NCBI RefSeq assembly: GCF_032104385.1
Contig: NZ_DAMCHJ010000001.1
Coordinates: 310,001 to 374,000, forward strand
Source: Tissierella sp032104385
GTDB lineage: Bacteria; Bacillota; Clostridia; Tissierellales; Tissierellaceae
DNA: 64,000 bases
Reading direction: 5' to 3'
Shown here: one piece after another, positions 52,242-61,050 of the stretch
Position numbering within the stretch: position 1 is the first letter of the stretch
Layout of the letters: each line of letters begins with the position of its first letter
Position numbers and translations under genes: made by a program
The notes under the pieces: model-generated
Told to the model about the DNA's origin: nothing
Database searches by the model: none
The model's input: only the letters and a program-made list of their open reading frames with translations

Positions 52242-54238
52242 TCTTCTTCACCTTCCTTTAAAAATTTATCTATGGTTTCTGTAAGTATAATCTCTGCTTC
52301 ATCCATGGTTACATTATCCAGCTGAGTCCCGGCACTAGTTAGATGACCACCGCCTCCAAGACTTTCAAGTATTAATTGTACAGATATATTTCCTAAAGAC
52401 CTTCCACTAATATGAAGCTTATGGTTTACATAGGTCATTACAAAAGAGGCTTCAACTCCATTAATATTAAGTAATTCATTTGCCGCTTGGGCAGCTATTA
52501 AAAGTGAATCTTCCATTTGAGTTTCAAGCCTGCCTATGGCGATTTTATCAAATATAATTTTTGAAGATTTTACTACTTCTGCTTTATATATAAATGTATT
52601 ATAATCATCCCTAAATAGTTGCCTTACTACTGTAGTATCGGCTCCTGCTCGCTTTAATGTAGATGCTGCTTCAAATGTCCTTACTCCTGTTTGAAAACTA
52701 AAATTCTTTGTATCTACAGTAATACCTGCCATTAAAGCCTCAGCTTCAAATTTTGTTAAATTTATTTTATCACTCATATAAGACAATACTTCTGTAACTA
52801 ACTCACAGGTAGAAGATGCATATGGCTCTAAATAAGTTAGTACAGGATCCTTTATAAATTCTACTCCCCGTCTATGGTGATCTATAACTACTACCTTAGA
52901 TATAAGGTCTAGAAGTTCTGGTGCCTCTGTAAAGCTTGGCTTATGATTATCTACTACTACCATTAAAGAACTATCATTTGCTAATTCTAGTCCTTTCTCC
53001 GGTGTTACAATTTGCTCTAGAAGTTCAGGTTGTTCTTTTAACATTCTATCATAAATATTTTTAATAGAAGGATTTTCTCCACTTAAAATTAAATAACCTT
53101 CTTTATTCCTGTCCTTCACCGCACGTAATACTCCTACGCCTGCACCAAAGGAGTCCATATCTGGATTTTTATGTCCCATTACAAACACTTTATCTGCTTG
53201 GTCTATAAGTTGTCTTAAAGCGTATCCAATTACCCTAGCCTTTACTTTGTTTCGCTTTTCTATAGCTTTTGTTTTTCCACCATAGAAGCTTAGTTGACTT
53301 CTAACTTGAACTACAGCTTGATCTCCTCCCCTACCTAATGCAATATCTATTGCCGCTCTTGCTTTTTCATAGGCTTCAAAGGGATTACTACCTCCTGCTC
53401 CAACTCCCATACTTAATGTAATAGGTATTGTATTTCCTAAATCTAATTCTCTTATTTGATCTAATATATCAAATTTTTTACTTTCAACATTTTTAAATCC
53501 GCTATTTTCTATAATAATAAAATATTTATCATTCTCATATTTTCTTACAACCCCATTATATTTAGTAAAATAAGAGTTAATATTTTTATCTATCTCTGCC
53601 ATTACTAATGGTCTATTTACCTCTGGAGTACTACTTTTTACATCATCATAATTATCTACATATGCCAATGCAACTACTAACTTTTCTTTATTATATTTTT
53701 GCTCTAAATTTACCAAATTCGTATTATCCACCCAATAAAGCATAACTATCATATTATTGGTACTATTAGTCTTTTTTGTATCAACTAAATTTGGATATAC
53801 TTTGTAATCCCTATTTCCATACTTTATATCTAATGGTTTCATATCATTTTCTTTAAATATCCTATCCAAATTAATTCCTGGTATTAAATCAGATAGTTTT
53901 TCGTTTAATAACTCAATTTCCCCCATTAACTTTAAAAATGGTGTATTATACCAAGATATATTACTATTCTCATCTAATATAACCAAAGGAAAGGGCATAT
54001 TAAATATTGCATGTTTAGTTGCAGATTCAAACTCATCTCCCAATCCTTCTATATATCTTTGAAATTCCTTTTCTTTCTTGTTAGCACTTTTTATATTGTA
54101 AATTATTAAATAAGCTATTAGAACTATACCTAATACAGACAATATAGGTTGATAAAGGGATAGAATAATAACTAATACCCCTATTGCTATAAGGTAGATA
54201 TAACTATCCTGCCATAATAGTATCTTTTTATTTTTCAT
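52238..54238 (-). CDS. gdpP: cyclic-di-AMP phosphodiesterase GdpP
   Basis: 666 residues. In order: two membrane helices (about 10-55), a PAS-like domain, a degenerate GGDEF domain (about 170-300), then DHH (MGHKNPDMDSFGAG, DHHRRG) and DHHA1 (GGGGHLTSAGTQ) domains. It hydrolyses c-di-AMP and so sets potassium/osmotic homeostasis and cell-wall stress tolerance. The catalytic DHH residues appear intact. Confidence 0.96.
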   Translation of the reverse strand: MKNKKILLWQDSYIYLIAIGVLVIILSLYQPILSVLGIVLIAYLIIYNIKSANKKEKEFQRYIEGLGDEFESATKHAIFNMPFPLVILDENSNISWYNTPFLKLMGEIELLNEKLSDLIPGINLDRIFKENDMKPLDIKYGNRDYKVYPNLVDTKKTNSTNNMIVMLYWVDNTNLVNLEQKYNKEKLVVALAYVDNYDDVKSSTPEVNRPLVMAEIDKNINSYFTKYNGVVRKYENDKYFIIIENSGFKNVESKKFDILDQIRELDLGNTIPITLSMGVGAGGSNPFEAYEKARAAIDIALGRGGDQAVVQVRSQLSFYGGKTKAIEKRNKVKARVIGYALRQLIDQADKVFVMGHKNPDMDSFGAGVGVLRAVKDRNKEGYLILSGENPSIKNIYDRMLKEQPELLEQIVTPEKGLELANDSSLMVVVDNHKPSFTEAPELLDLISKVVVIDHHRRGVEFIKDPVLTYLEPYASSTCELVTEVLSYMSDKINLTKFEAEALMAGITVDTKNFSFQTGVRTFEAASTLKRAGADTTVVRQLFRDDYNTFIYKAEVVKSSKIIFDKIAIGRLETQMEDSLLIAAQAANELLNINGVEASFVMTYVNHKLHISGRSLGNISVQLILESLGGGGHLTSAGTQLDNVTMDEAEIILTETIDKFLKEGEEE

Positions 54239-54247
54239 AATATCCTC

Positions 54248-55213
54248 CTATAAGGATTTTCGCCTTCTTATTTTTCTTATATCAAAGATTGAATCCAAAA
54301 TACCTATAAAAAACAAAATACTACTCATAGGTATAAATATAATATTTAAAGAAATAATTAAAATTCTAAATACTAAATGGAGTTTAGATTTAATTAAAAG
54401 AAAATCTAAAACTGCTAATCCCTGAAGGAAAAATACAAAGCTAATTAAAAATGTAATATTAATTAATAATGCTTCATGATATTGTATTTTCAATGTCTTT
54501 ATTATAAAAGCTGTAAAAAGCATTATTCCAATTCCAGGAATAATATTATTAGGTAGTTTAAATTTAGAAAACTTTTTATAATTTGTAATTCCGTATCCCA
54601 TTTTTCTAAGTATAATAGATGAAAAGAGTAGATTAACATAACTTACAACTAAAGAGAAAATTGATATTAAAGATGGTATAAGTATGATAATGGTCTTATA
54701 TGCATTTTCTAGTAAATCTGTTGTTCTAAGAACTTCATATTTTGACATTCCCATTTCATTTAACATATCTATTTGCATGGTTAATAACTGTGTGAAATTA
54801 TTTTCCAATTGCTTAGTTAAATTTAAGTCTGATATATTTGCCTCTAATCCTATTAGGACTAAAAAAGAAATGAAAAATGCAATGGTAGTAATCAATATTG
54901 TTTCCATACTACTTTTTCTTTTGCTAATACAATAATTTAATGCAAGACTTAGCGGTGCAAATATAAGAATAATTGAAACTCCTGATATAAATCCAAGAAG
55001 TACTCCTATTATTAGCGATGTTGCCGTTATACTTATTACATTTATATATATCCCATTTCTTATACCTAATATTGCAAAGGGTATTGGAATAAATAACATT
55101 AACAAAGGCACAACATGAATACCATATACTATATATAAGGCCATTATTGATATTACTATTATGCTCTCTATGGTACTTTTCTTTATCTTATCATTATTCT
55201 TCAAAAATTTCAC
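54248..55213 (-). CDS. yybS: YybS-like (DUF2232) membrane protein
   Basis: 321 residues with eight or nine membrane helices. It has the usual position in front of gdpP/yybT in Firmicutes. Composition and the KLPNNIIPGIGIMLFTAFIIKTLK segment fit DUF2232. Function is unknown. It lies 2 bp after the MazG-like gene and 9 bp before gdpP. Confidence 0.88.
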   Translation of the reverse strand: MKFLKNNDKIKKSTIESIIVISIMALYIVYGIHVVPLLMLFIPIPFAILGIRNGIYINVISITATSLIIGVLLGFISGVSIILIFAPLSLALNYCISKRKSSMETILITTIAFFISFLVLIGLEANISDLNLTKQLENNFTQLLTMQIDMLNEMGMSKYEVLRTTDLLENAYKTIIILIPSLISIFSLVVSYVNLLFSSIILRKMGYGITNYKKFSKFKLPNNIIPGIGIMLFTAFIIKTLKIQYHEALLINITFLISFVFFLQGLAVLDFLLIKSKLHLVFRILIISLNIIFIPMSSILFFIGILDSIFDIRKIRRRKSL

Positions 55214-55215
55214 CC

Positions 55216-55536
55216 CTAATCTTTATGTTTATCAATAAATTCCAGCAATATACTTAAATCTCCATACCATTTTTCTATTTTATGTTCTTCTATTAGGTTG
55301 AGCTTGATATTATCCCTTAATGCAGATTCTATATTTTCATAATCTAGCCCTAATCTTTTACCCAAAAGTAAGGATTCTAATATAAGATTTGAAATAATGT
55401 CCTCAAGGTTTTCCTTTGTACTCTCTTCTCCATCTGCCAAAGTAGAATATAGGTTAGCTACAGTATTAAGTAACTGAGCCTTAAGCCATTCTACAGTTTT
55501 CATATTTTTTATAATATCTATATCTTTATTTTTCAT
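55216..55536 (-). CDS. MazG-like protein
   Basis: 106 residues, all-helical: MKTVEWLKAQLLNTVANLYSTL, then a C-terminal part with LILESLLLGKRLGLDY. It resembles the clostridial MazG-like family, distant relatives of nucleotide pyrophosphohydrolases. I cannot see the full EExxE/ExxD metal set, so catalytic activity is doubtful. It opens the yybS-gdpP-rplI-dnaB cluster. Confidence 0.75.
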   Translation of the reverse strand: MKNKDIDIIKNMKTVEWLKAQLLNTVANLYSTLADGEESTKENLEDIISNLILESLLLGKRLGLDYENIESALRDNIKLNLIEEHKIEKWYGDLSILLEFIDKHKD

Positions 55537-55623
55537 CTCATTCCCATCCTTTAATTTTATATTTTACCTTATTAAAATAATACAAAGTATAGGGAAATAA
55601 GTCAATTGAAAAGTCTTTAAAAA

Positions 55624-55649
55624 AATAAGAGAGGGTATCCTCTCTTATT
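55624..55649 (-). terminator. terminator of rpsF-ssb-rpsR
   Basis: The 11-bp stem AATAAGAGAGG/CCTCTCTTATT has a 4-nt loop and is followed on the minus strand by a T-run. It overlaps the rpsR stop codon. Confidence 0.88.
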
Positions 55650-55869
55650 CTGCACTATATGGTAATAATGCTACTTGTCTTGCTCTTTTTATAGCTATTG
55701 TAAGCTCTCTTTGATGTTTTGAACAGTTTCCAGAAATTCTTCTAGGAAGAATTTTTCCTCTTTCTGTTATATATTTTTTAAGCTTATTTATATCTTTATA
55801 ATCTATATGATTTGATTTATCTACACAAAAGCTACAAACTCTTTTTCTTGGTTTAAATCTTCTTTGCAT
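55645..55869 (-). CDS. rpsR: ribosomal protein bS18
   Basis: 74 residues. PRKRVCSFCVDK at the N-terminus is the cysteine-containing (zinc-type) variant of S18, and a third cysteine follows in ISGNCSKHQRELTIAIKRARQVALLPY. It pairs with S6 on 16S rRNA. Last gene of the operon. Confidence 0.97.
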   Translation of the reverse strand: MQRRFKPRKRVCSFCVDKSNHIDYKDINKLKKYITERGKILPRRISGNCSKHQRELTIAIKRARQVALLPYSAE

Positions 55870-55884
55870 CTTCTTACCCTCCTT

Positions 55885-56325
55885 CTAGAATGGAATGTCA
55901 TCATTATCAGTGGGATGGAAGCCTTCTATACCACCAAAATCTAGGCCAGAATCATTAAAATCTGAGGATTTATTTTTATCTCCCCATTCTAAGAATTCAA
56001 CATTATTAGCTACAACTTCCGTTGTATATACTTTAACTCCATCTTTTTCATAGGAGCCAGTTTGAATTCTACCTTGGATACCTACTAACCTACCTTTTAC
56101 TAAGTAATTAGCACAGTTTTCCGCCGGTTTACCCCATACGGTTATATTTATAAAATCTGCCGTTGGCTGATTTCTAGATTCCATTTCCTGCTTTTTTTCT
56201 CTGGAAAGCCCCTTATCAACTGCTATTCCAAATCTTGCAACAGCAGCACCACTACCAGGTATATACCTTAATTCTGGGTCTCTTGTTAACCTTCCTATTA
56301 ATACAACATTATTCAATATTCTCAC
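55885..56325 (-). CDS. ssb: single-stranded DNA-binding protein
   Basis: 146 residues. The OB fold starts NNVVLIGRLTRDPELRYIPGSGAAVARFGIAV. The C-terminus ends in the protein-interaction tip DNDDIPF. It lies between rpsF and rpsR in the conserved operon. Confidence 0.97.
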   Translation of the reverse strand: MRILNNVVLIGRLTRDPELRYIPGSGAAVARFGIAVDKGLSREKKQEMESRNQPTADFINITVWGKPAENCANYLVKGRLVGIQGRIQTGSYEKDGVKVYTTEVVANNVEFLEWGDKNKSSDFNDSGLDFGGIEGFHPTDNDDIPF

Positions 56326-56336
56326 CTACCCTTAGA

Positions 56337-56618
56337 TTATTCATCTTCTCTAATGATCATATGTCTCATAATGCTGTCAGAAATTCTAGCAACCCTATCT
56401 AATTCTTTGATAACTTCTGGTGTACTTTCAAAATTTATAAGTACATAGTATCCTTCACCAATATCATCAATTAGATATGCAAGTTTTCTAATACCCCACT
56501 CATCAATGTTTATAATAGTTCCATTTGCTTCAATTATACCCTTGAATCTTTCAAGGATTTGAACTCTCTTTTCCTCTTCACTTGGTAAAAAGATAAACAC
56601 CGCTTCATACTTTCTCAT
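56337..56618 (-). CDS. rpsF: ribosomal protein bS6
   Basis: About 93 residues from MRKYEAVFIFLP. GGGAGGTG precedes this ATG; the frame is open upstream but covers the leader. The segments WGIRKLAYLIDDIGEGYYVLINFES and ISDSIMRHMIIRED are typical of S6. First gene of the operon. Confidence 0.96.
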   Translation of the reverse strand: MRKYEAVFIFLPSEEEKRVQILERFKGIIEANGTIINIDEWGIRKLAYLIDDIGEGYYVLINFESTPEVIKELDRVARISDSIMRHMIIREDE

Positions 56619-56619
56619 G

Positions 56620-56672
56620 CCTTTCACCTCCCTATGGACTATCGGCTCTATCCTAAAGATAGAGCAAGGATT
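56620..56672 (-). ncRNA. candidate S6:S18-binding leader of rpsF
   Basis: The short leader has the stem GCTCTATC/GATAGAGC, then CCGATAGTCCATAGG, ending at the ribosome binding site. Many Firmicute rpsF leaders contain a hairpin with a CCG bulge recognised by the S6:S18 dimer. The arrangement fits, but I judge it by eye only. Confidence 0.5.
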
Positions 56673-56681
56673 TACCAAAAT

Positions 56682-56710
56682 ATTATATCATTAATACATA
56701 AAGTATGCAA
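56682..56710 (-). promoter_or_regulatory. rpsF operon promoter
   Basis: TTGCAT (56705-56710) and TATAAT (56682-56687) on the minus strand with 17-bp spacing, giving a leader of about 55 nt. Confidence 0.75.
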
Positions 56711-56715
56711 GGTAA

Positions 56716-57915
56716 TTATTTCATAGATTCAATAATACTGTCAGCCATAGAATCCATTGAGTCACAATCTTCTACTTTCATACTAGAAGTTAATGTTATA
56801 TCATTATCTAAAATAGTCATCTCCTTCATTTCATTTAAAAGTTCACGGATTAATTTCCCTGATTGAGGAGTCCAAGACCCATTTTCTATAATGGCAAAAG
56901 TACGCTTTTGAAGATTTAATGCCTTCATATCCATTATATAGTTTAACATTGGTGGATAAATCTTTAAATTGTAGGTTACAGAGGCAAGAACTACATGACT
57001 GTATTTAAATGTTTCAGCAATTAAATAGGATACATGAGTTTTTGAAACATCATACATAACTACATTTTTCATTCCCTTTTCAACTAATTTTGTTGCTAAA
57101 TAATTAGCAGAAGCTTCTGTATTTCCATACATAGTTCCATAAACTATCATTACCCCCTTTTCTTCTGGCTCATAGCGGCTCCATTTATCATGCTTATCTA
57201 TAAAATACCCCAAATCCCTACGCCAAACAGGTCCATGTAACGGACAGATAATCTTTATATCAAGATTTCCTGCTTTTTTTAGAAGAGATTGAACATGAGG
57301 ACCATATTTTCCTACAATATTAGTATAATATCTTCTAGCTTCATCAATCCAATCTCTATCAAAATTTACCTCATCGTTAAATAGCTTACCATCTAAAGCA
57401 CCAAATGAACCAAAGGCATCAGCAGAAAATAGCACACCATTAGTGGTATCATAGGTTACCATTACCTCTGGCCAATGAACCATTGGAGCTGTAACAAATA
57501 CAAGATTATGTTTTCCAAAGGACATACTATCTCCGTCTTTTACTTTTATCACCTTATCATCAATACTAAATCCAAATTGATGCATAAATAAAGAAGCCTT
57601 TTCCGTACATATAATCTTTATATTTGGATAACGGAGAATAATCTCTTCAATACAAGCTGCATGGTCTGGCTCCATATGATTGATCACCATATAATCCAAA
57701 GTTCTATCACCTAATACAGCCTTAATATTTTCAAGAAACTGACGACAAATTGCCCAGTCAACAGTATCAAATAATACTGTTTTTTCATCTAATAATAAAT
57801 AAGAGTTATAGGATACACCTTTCTCTATTGGATGAATGTTTTCAAATAAAGCAAGACGGCGATCATTACCACCAATCCAATAAAGATCATCAGTTATACT
57901 TCTAACGCAATGCAT
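56716..57915 (-). CDS. fprA: flavodiiron protein (oxygen/NO reductase)
   Basis: 399 residues. The N-terminal metallo-beta-lactamase-like domain holds the diiron site (INHMEPDHAAC, HWPEVMVTY, SADAFG, CPLHGPVWR). A C-terminal flavodoxin domain starts near residue 253 (VYGTMYGNTEASA). The family reduces O2 to water or NO to N2O with electrons from rubredoxin. It lies directly downstream of a dehydrogenase that carries its own rubredoxin domain, which suggests a dedicated electron path. The rpsF promoter starts just past its stop. Confidence 0.95.
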   Translation of the reverse strand: MHCVRSITDDLYWIGGNDRRLALFENIHPIEKGVSYNSYLLLDEKTVLFDTVDWAICRQFLENIKAVLGDRTLDYMVINHMEPDHAACIEEIILRYPNIKIICTEKASLFMHQFGFSIDDKVIKVKDGDSMSFGKHNLVFVTAPMVHWPEVMVTYDTTNGVLFSADAFGSFGALDGKLFNDEVNFDRDWIDEARRYYTNIVGKYGPHVQSLLKKAGNLDIKIICPLHGPVWRRDLGYFIDKHDKWSRYEPEEKGVMIVYGTMYGNTEASANYLATKLVEKGMKNVVMYDVSKTHVSYLIAETFKYSHVVLASVTYNLKIYPPMLNYIMDMKALNLQKRTFAIIENGSWTPQSGKLIRELLNEMKEMTILDNDITLTSSMKVEDCDSMDSMADSIIESMK

Positions 57916-57964
57916 ATAATAATCCCCCTTTATAATTAAAATATCTTATTAATATTTATATTTA

Positions 57965-59872
57965 TTATGCCTCTATAAACATATCCTTTTCTTCACCACA
58001 GGAAGGACAGGTCCACTCTTCAGGTAATTTCTCAAAGGTTGTACCTGGACTTATTTCACCCTCTGGATCACCTACTGCTGGATTATATTCATAACCACAT
58101 CCATTACATACATGATATTTCCAAGTTGGAGAAACCTTCTTTGGAATAGCTTTTTTCATCTTCTTCATAGGTGGTGCTTCTTTTTTAGGCTCCCCATTAT
58201 CTAAAGCTTCAATAAGTAGTGGTAATACCTCCATTACATCACCAACAATACCATAATCTGAATTCTTAAATATTTTTGCATTAGGATCTATATTTATTGC
58301 AACAATTGTTGTAGCATCCTTTATACCTTTTAAATGTTGACCTGCTCCTGAAATACCACAGGCTATATAAAGATTGCCATTAAATTTTTGACCTGATAGA
58401 CCAATATAGCGATTTAATGGTACATATTTAAGATCTTCAGCTACTGGACGAGATGAACCTATAGCTGCCCCAGCTTGAATTGCCAAATCCTCTATAAGTT
58501 TCATATTTTCCTTTGCTCCTATTCCCAGACCCACACTTACTACTCTATCTGCTTTAATTATTGGAGTATCAATAGGTATACCAACGGTAAAATCATAACC
58601 CTCCGCTTTAAGAGCCTTTACAAGTTCATCGACCCTCTCCTTAGGAGTACCACTGTTAAAAATAATCTTCTTACGATAACCTGTAGCTGGACCAATCTTA
58701 GGAGCTTTACCTCCATTGTCTGTCTTTGGCATTTTACCTATAATATTAGCAGCTATAACAATACGTTGGATTTCATTAGTTCCTTCATATATTGTACAAA
58801 TCTTAGCATCCCTATAAGCACGCTCAATATCCATACCTTTTAGATAGCCACTTCCACCAAATATTTGAAGAGCATCGTTTACAACATCAAGGCAAATTTC
58901 TGAAGCATACATTTTTGCCATAGCAGCTTCAGCACCATAAGGCTCATTATTTTCCTTTAACTCCGCTGCACTATAAACTAAAAATCTAGCCGCTCTAAGC
59001 TTTGTTGCCATATCAGCTAATTTAAAGGAAATAACCTGCTGTTGACAGATAGGTTTTCCAAATTGAACTCTTTCCTTTGAATATTCCAATGCATTTTCAT
59101 AAGCACCTTGAGCAATACCAAGTGCCTGAGCTGCAATACCAATACGACCTCCATCTAAGGTTGACATTGCAATCTTAAAACCTTGACCCTCTTTACCTAA
59201 TAAGTTTTCCTTAGGAACTTTTACATTGTTAAAAATAAGCTCTGAAGTGGCAGAAGAACGAATACCCATCTTATCATAGTGTTTACCAAAGGTAAATCCT
59301 TCCCATCCCTTTTCAACAATAAATGCACTAATACCACGAGTTCCTATATCTGGTGTTGTAACTGCAAAAACTATATAAGTATCTGCTTCACCTCCATTGG
59401 TAATATAAATCTTTTCTCCATTTAATATATAATAGTCACCTTCTAATACCGCTGTTGTTTCTGTACCTCCCGCATCACTACCTGCATTTTCCTCAGTAAG
59501 ACCAAAGGCTCCAATCTTTTCTCCCCTTGCTAAGGGAATTAAATATTTTTGTTTCTGCTCTTCTGTTCCATAGGCAGAAATCGGATATGCACCTAAGGAT
59601 GTATGAGCAGAAAGGATTACACCTGTACCACCATCTACTCTTGATAGTTCTTCAACGGCTATTGCATAGCTAATTACATCAAGGCCTGCTCCACCATATT
59701 CATTGGAATATGGTATTCCCATCATACCCATATCTCCTAATTTTTTAATTGCTTCCGAAGGAAATTTATTTTCTTGATCCAATATAAATGCAATAGGTTT
59801 AACTTCTTCTTCGGCAAACTGTCTGATTATTGCTCTCAAATTCTCATGTTGCTCTGTAGTTTTAAAAAACAT
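57965..59872 (-). CDS. acyl-CoA dehydrogenase-ETF alpha-rubredoxin fusion
   Basis: 635 residues in three parts. Residues 1 to about 385 are a complete short-chain acyl-CoA dehydrogenase (FGLTEENAGSDAGGT, ITNGGEADTYIVFA, and the catalytic Glu in IYEGTNEIQR). Residues about 395-550 are the C-terminal FAD domain of ETF alpha (SRPVAEDL, GLSGQKFNGNLYIACGISG, DPNAKIFKNSDYGIVGD). After a Lys/Pro linker, residues about 580-635 are a rubredoxin (HVCNGCGYEYNP, WTCPSCGEEKD) with all four cysteines. Electrons from an acyl-CoA could pass FAD to FAD to iron inside one chain, then to the adjacent flavodiiron protein. No ETF beta domain is seen. Confidence 0.93.
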   Translation of the reverse strand: MFFKTTEQHENLRAIIRQFAEEEVKPIAFILDQENKFPSEAIKKLGDMGMMGIPYSNEYGGAGLDVISYAIAVEELSRVDGGTGVILSAHTSLGAYPISAYGTEEQKQKYLIPLARGEKIGAFGLTEENAGSDAGGTETTAVLEGDYYILNGEKIYITNGGEADTYIVFAVTTPDIGTRGISAFIVEKGWEGFTFGKHYDKMGIRSSATSELIFNNVKVPKENLLGKEGQGFKIAMSTLDGGRIGIAAQALGIAQGAYENALEYSKERVQFGKPICQQQVISFKLADMATKLRAARFLVYSAAELKENNEPYGAEAAMAKMYASEICLDVVNDALQIFGGSGYLKGMDIERAYRDAKICTIYEGTNEIQRIVIAANIIGKMPKTDNGGKAPKIGPATGYRKKIIFNSGTPKERVDELVKALKAEGYDFTVGIPIDTPIIKADRVVSVGLGIGAKENMKLIEDLAIQAGAAIGSSRPVAEDLKYVPLNRYIGLSGQKFNGNLYIACGISGAGQHLKGIKDATTIVAINIDPNAKIFKNSDYGIVGDVMEVLPLLIEALDNGEPKKEAPPMKKMKKAIPKKVSPTWKYHVCNGCGYEYNPAVGDPEGEISPGTTFEKLPEEWTCPSCGEEKDMFIEA

Positions 59873-60023
59873 ATATACGCCTCCTAATAATTAAAACAAT
59901 TTAATAAATGTTTTTATACTTAATTCTAGCAGCCAACTTTCTTTTCCTTCGACCTGTTTTTACCCTCTTAAAATCCGATTAATCAATCTTTATAGTTTGT
60001 TGAAGAAGAAAAAATCTATATAT

Positions 60024-60078
60024 TTTACATAGATTTAACATTGCCATAACAATGGATTTAACATTTATTCTATATACT
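60024..60078 (+). promoter_or_regulatory. Pho box and -10 of the pst operon
   Basis: Four direct hexamers start at 60024 (TTTACA), 60035 (TTAACA), 60046 (ATAACA) and 60058 (TTAACA), spaced 11, 11 and 12 bp. This is the helical periodicity expected for PhoP dimers. The -10 TATACT follows at 60073-60078, with no good -35. It implies activation by PhoP on phosphate starvation. Confidence 0.8.
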
Positions 60079-60113
60079 AAAAACAAACAATGAAATTAAA
60101 GGGAGGAATTAAA

Positions 60114-61034
60114 TTGAAAAAAATAATTACTTTATTATTATCTTTTATTTTAGTAGCATCACTTCTTATAGGGTGTAAATCAAATAATCAAGGTAAAGAA
60201 AATGTAACGAACACAAATGTTAAAGAAAATAAGGATGCTAAAAATGATTTTAATCTTTCAGAAGAAATTGTAGTAGTTACTAGAGAAGAAGGCTCTGGTA
60301 CAAGAGGTGCTTTTGTAGAGTTAACAGGAGTAGAAGAAAAAGATGGTACTGGAAAAAAAATTGATAGAACTACAAAAGAAGCTATAACCCAAATGAAAAC
60401 AGATACTGTACTTACAACAGTTGCTGGAAATGAATATGCAATAGGTTATGTATCAACAGGTTCCCTTAATAATACAGTAAAAGCATTAAATGTAGATGGC
60501 ATAGCCCCTACAACTGAAAATATTAAAAATGGCAGTTATAAAATAGCTAGACCTTTTAACATAGCAACAAAAGGTGATATCTCTGAAATAGCTAAGGACT
60601 TTATAGATTTTATAATGAGTAAAGAAGGGCAAGAAGTTGTTTCTAAAAGCTATATAGCTGTAGATGATAATGCAGAACCTTACAATGGTTCTAAACCAAC
60701 TGGCAAAATTGTAGTAGCAGGTTCTTCCTCTGTTACACCTGTTATGGAAAAACTTAGGGAAGCATATATTAAAATTAATCCAAATGCTCAAATAGAAGTA
60801 CAACAATCAGACTCATCAGCTGGTATGCAAGCTGCTATAGATGGAACTTGTGATATAGGCATGGCTTCAAGAGCTTTAAAGGATAGCGAAAAATCAGAAC
60901 TTAAAGATATAGCTATAGCATTAGATGGTATTGCAGTAATTACTCATCCAGAAAATACTTTAACGGATATATCTTTAGAAAATATAAAAAACATATTCAT
61001 AGGTGAACTTATTAATTGGAGCGACATTAAATAG
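60114..61034 (+). CDS. pstS: phosphate-binding lipoprotein PstS, circularly permuted
   Basis: About 306 residues from a TTG preceded by GGGAGG (an ATG eight codons upstream lies before that site). The lipobox is LLIGC. The order of modules is swapped relative to classical PstS. The loop VVTREEGSGTRGAFVELTG and the FNIATKG...FIMSKEGQ part come first. Then GKIVVAGSSSVTPVMEKL, QQSDSSAGMQAAIDGTCDIGMASR and a C-terminal IFIGELINWSDIK end the protein. All phosphate-binding loops are present, so it should bind phosphate. Confidence 0.92.
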   Translation: MKKIITLLLSFILVASLLIGCKSNNQGKENVTNTNVKENKDAKNDFNLSEEIVVVTREEGSGTRGAFVELTGVEEKDGTGKKIDRTTKEAITQMKTDTVLTTVAGNEYAIGYVSTGSLNNTVKALNVDGIAPTTENIKNGSYKIARPFNIATKGDISEIAKDFIDFIMSKEGQEVVSKSYIAVDDNAEPYNGSKPTGKIVVAGSSSVTPVMEKLREAYIKINPNAQIEVQQSDSSAGMQAAIDGTCDIGMASRALKDSEKSELKDIAIALDGIAVITHPENTLTDISLENIKNIFIGELINWSDIK

Positions 61035-61050
61035 AAAAGCAGGTGATTAA

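Noticed and set aside
56641..56672. Hairpin near the fprA end as its terminator
   Set aside because: The hairpin lies downstream of a good promoter (56682-56710) and fits better as the rpsF leader; the sequence after it is not T-rich.
58475..58843. 122-codon plus-strand frame
   Set aside because: It is a shadow inside the acyl-CoA dehydrogenase fusion gene on the other strand.
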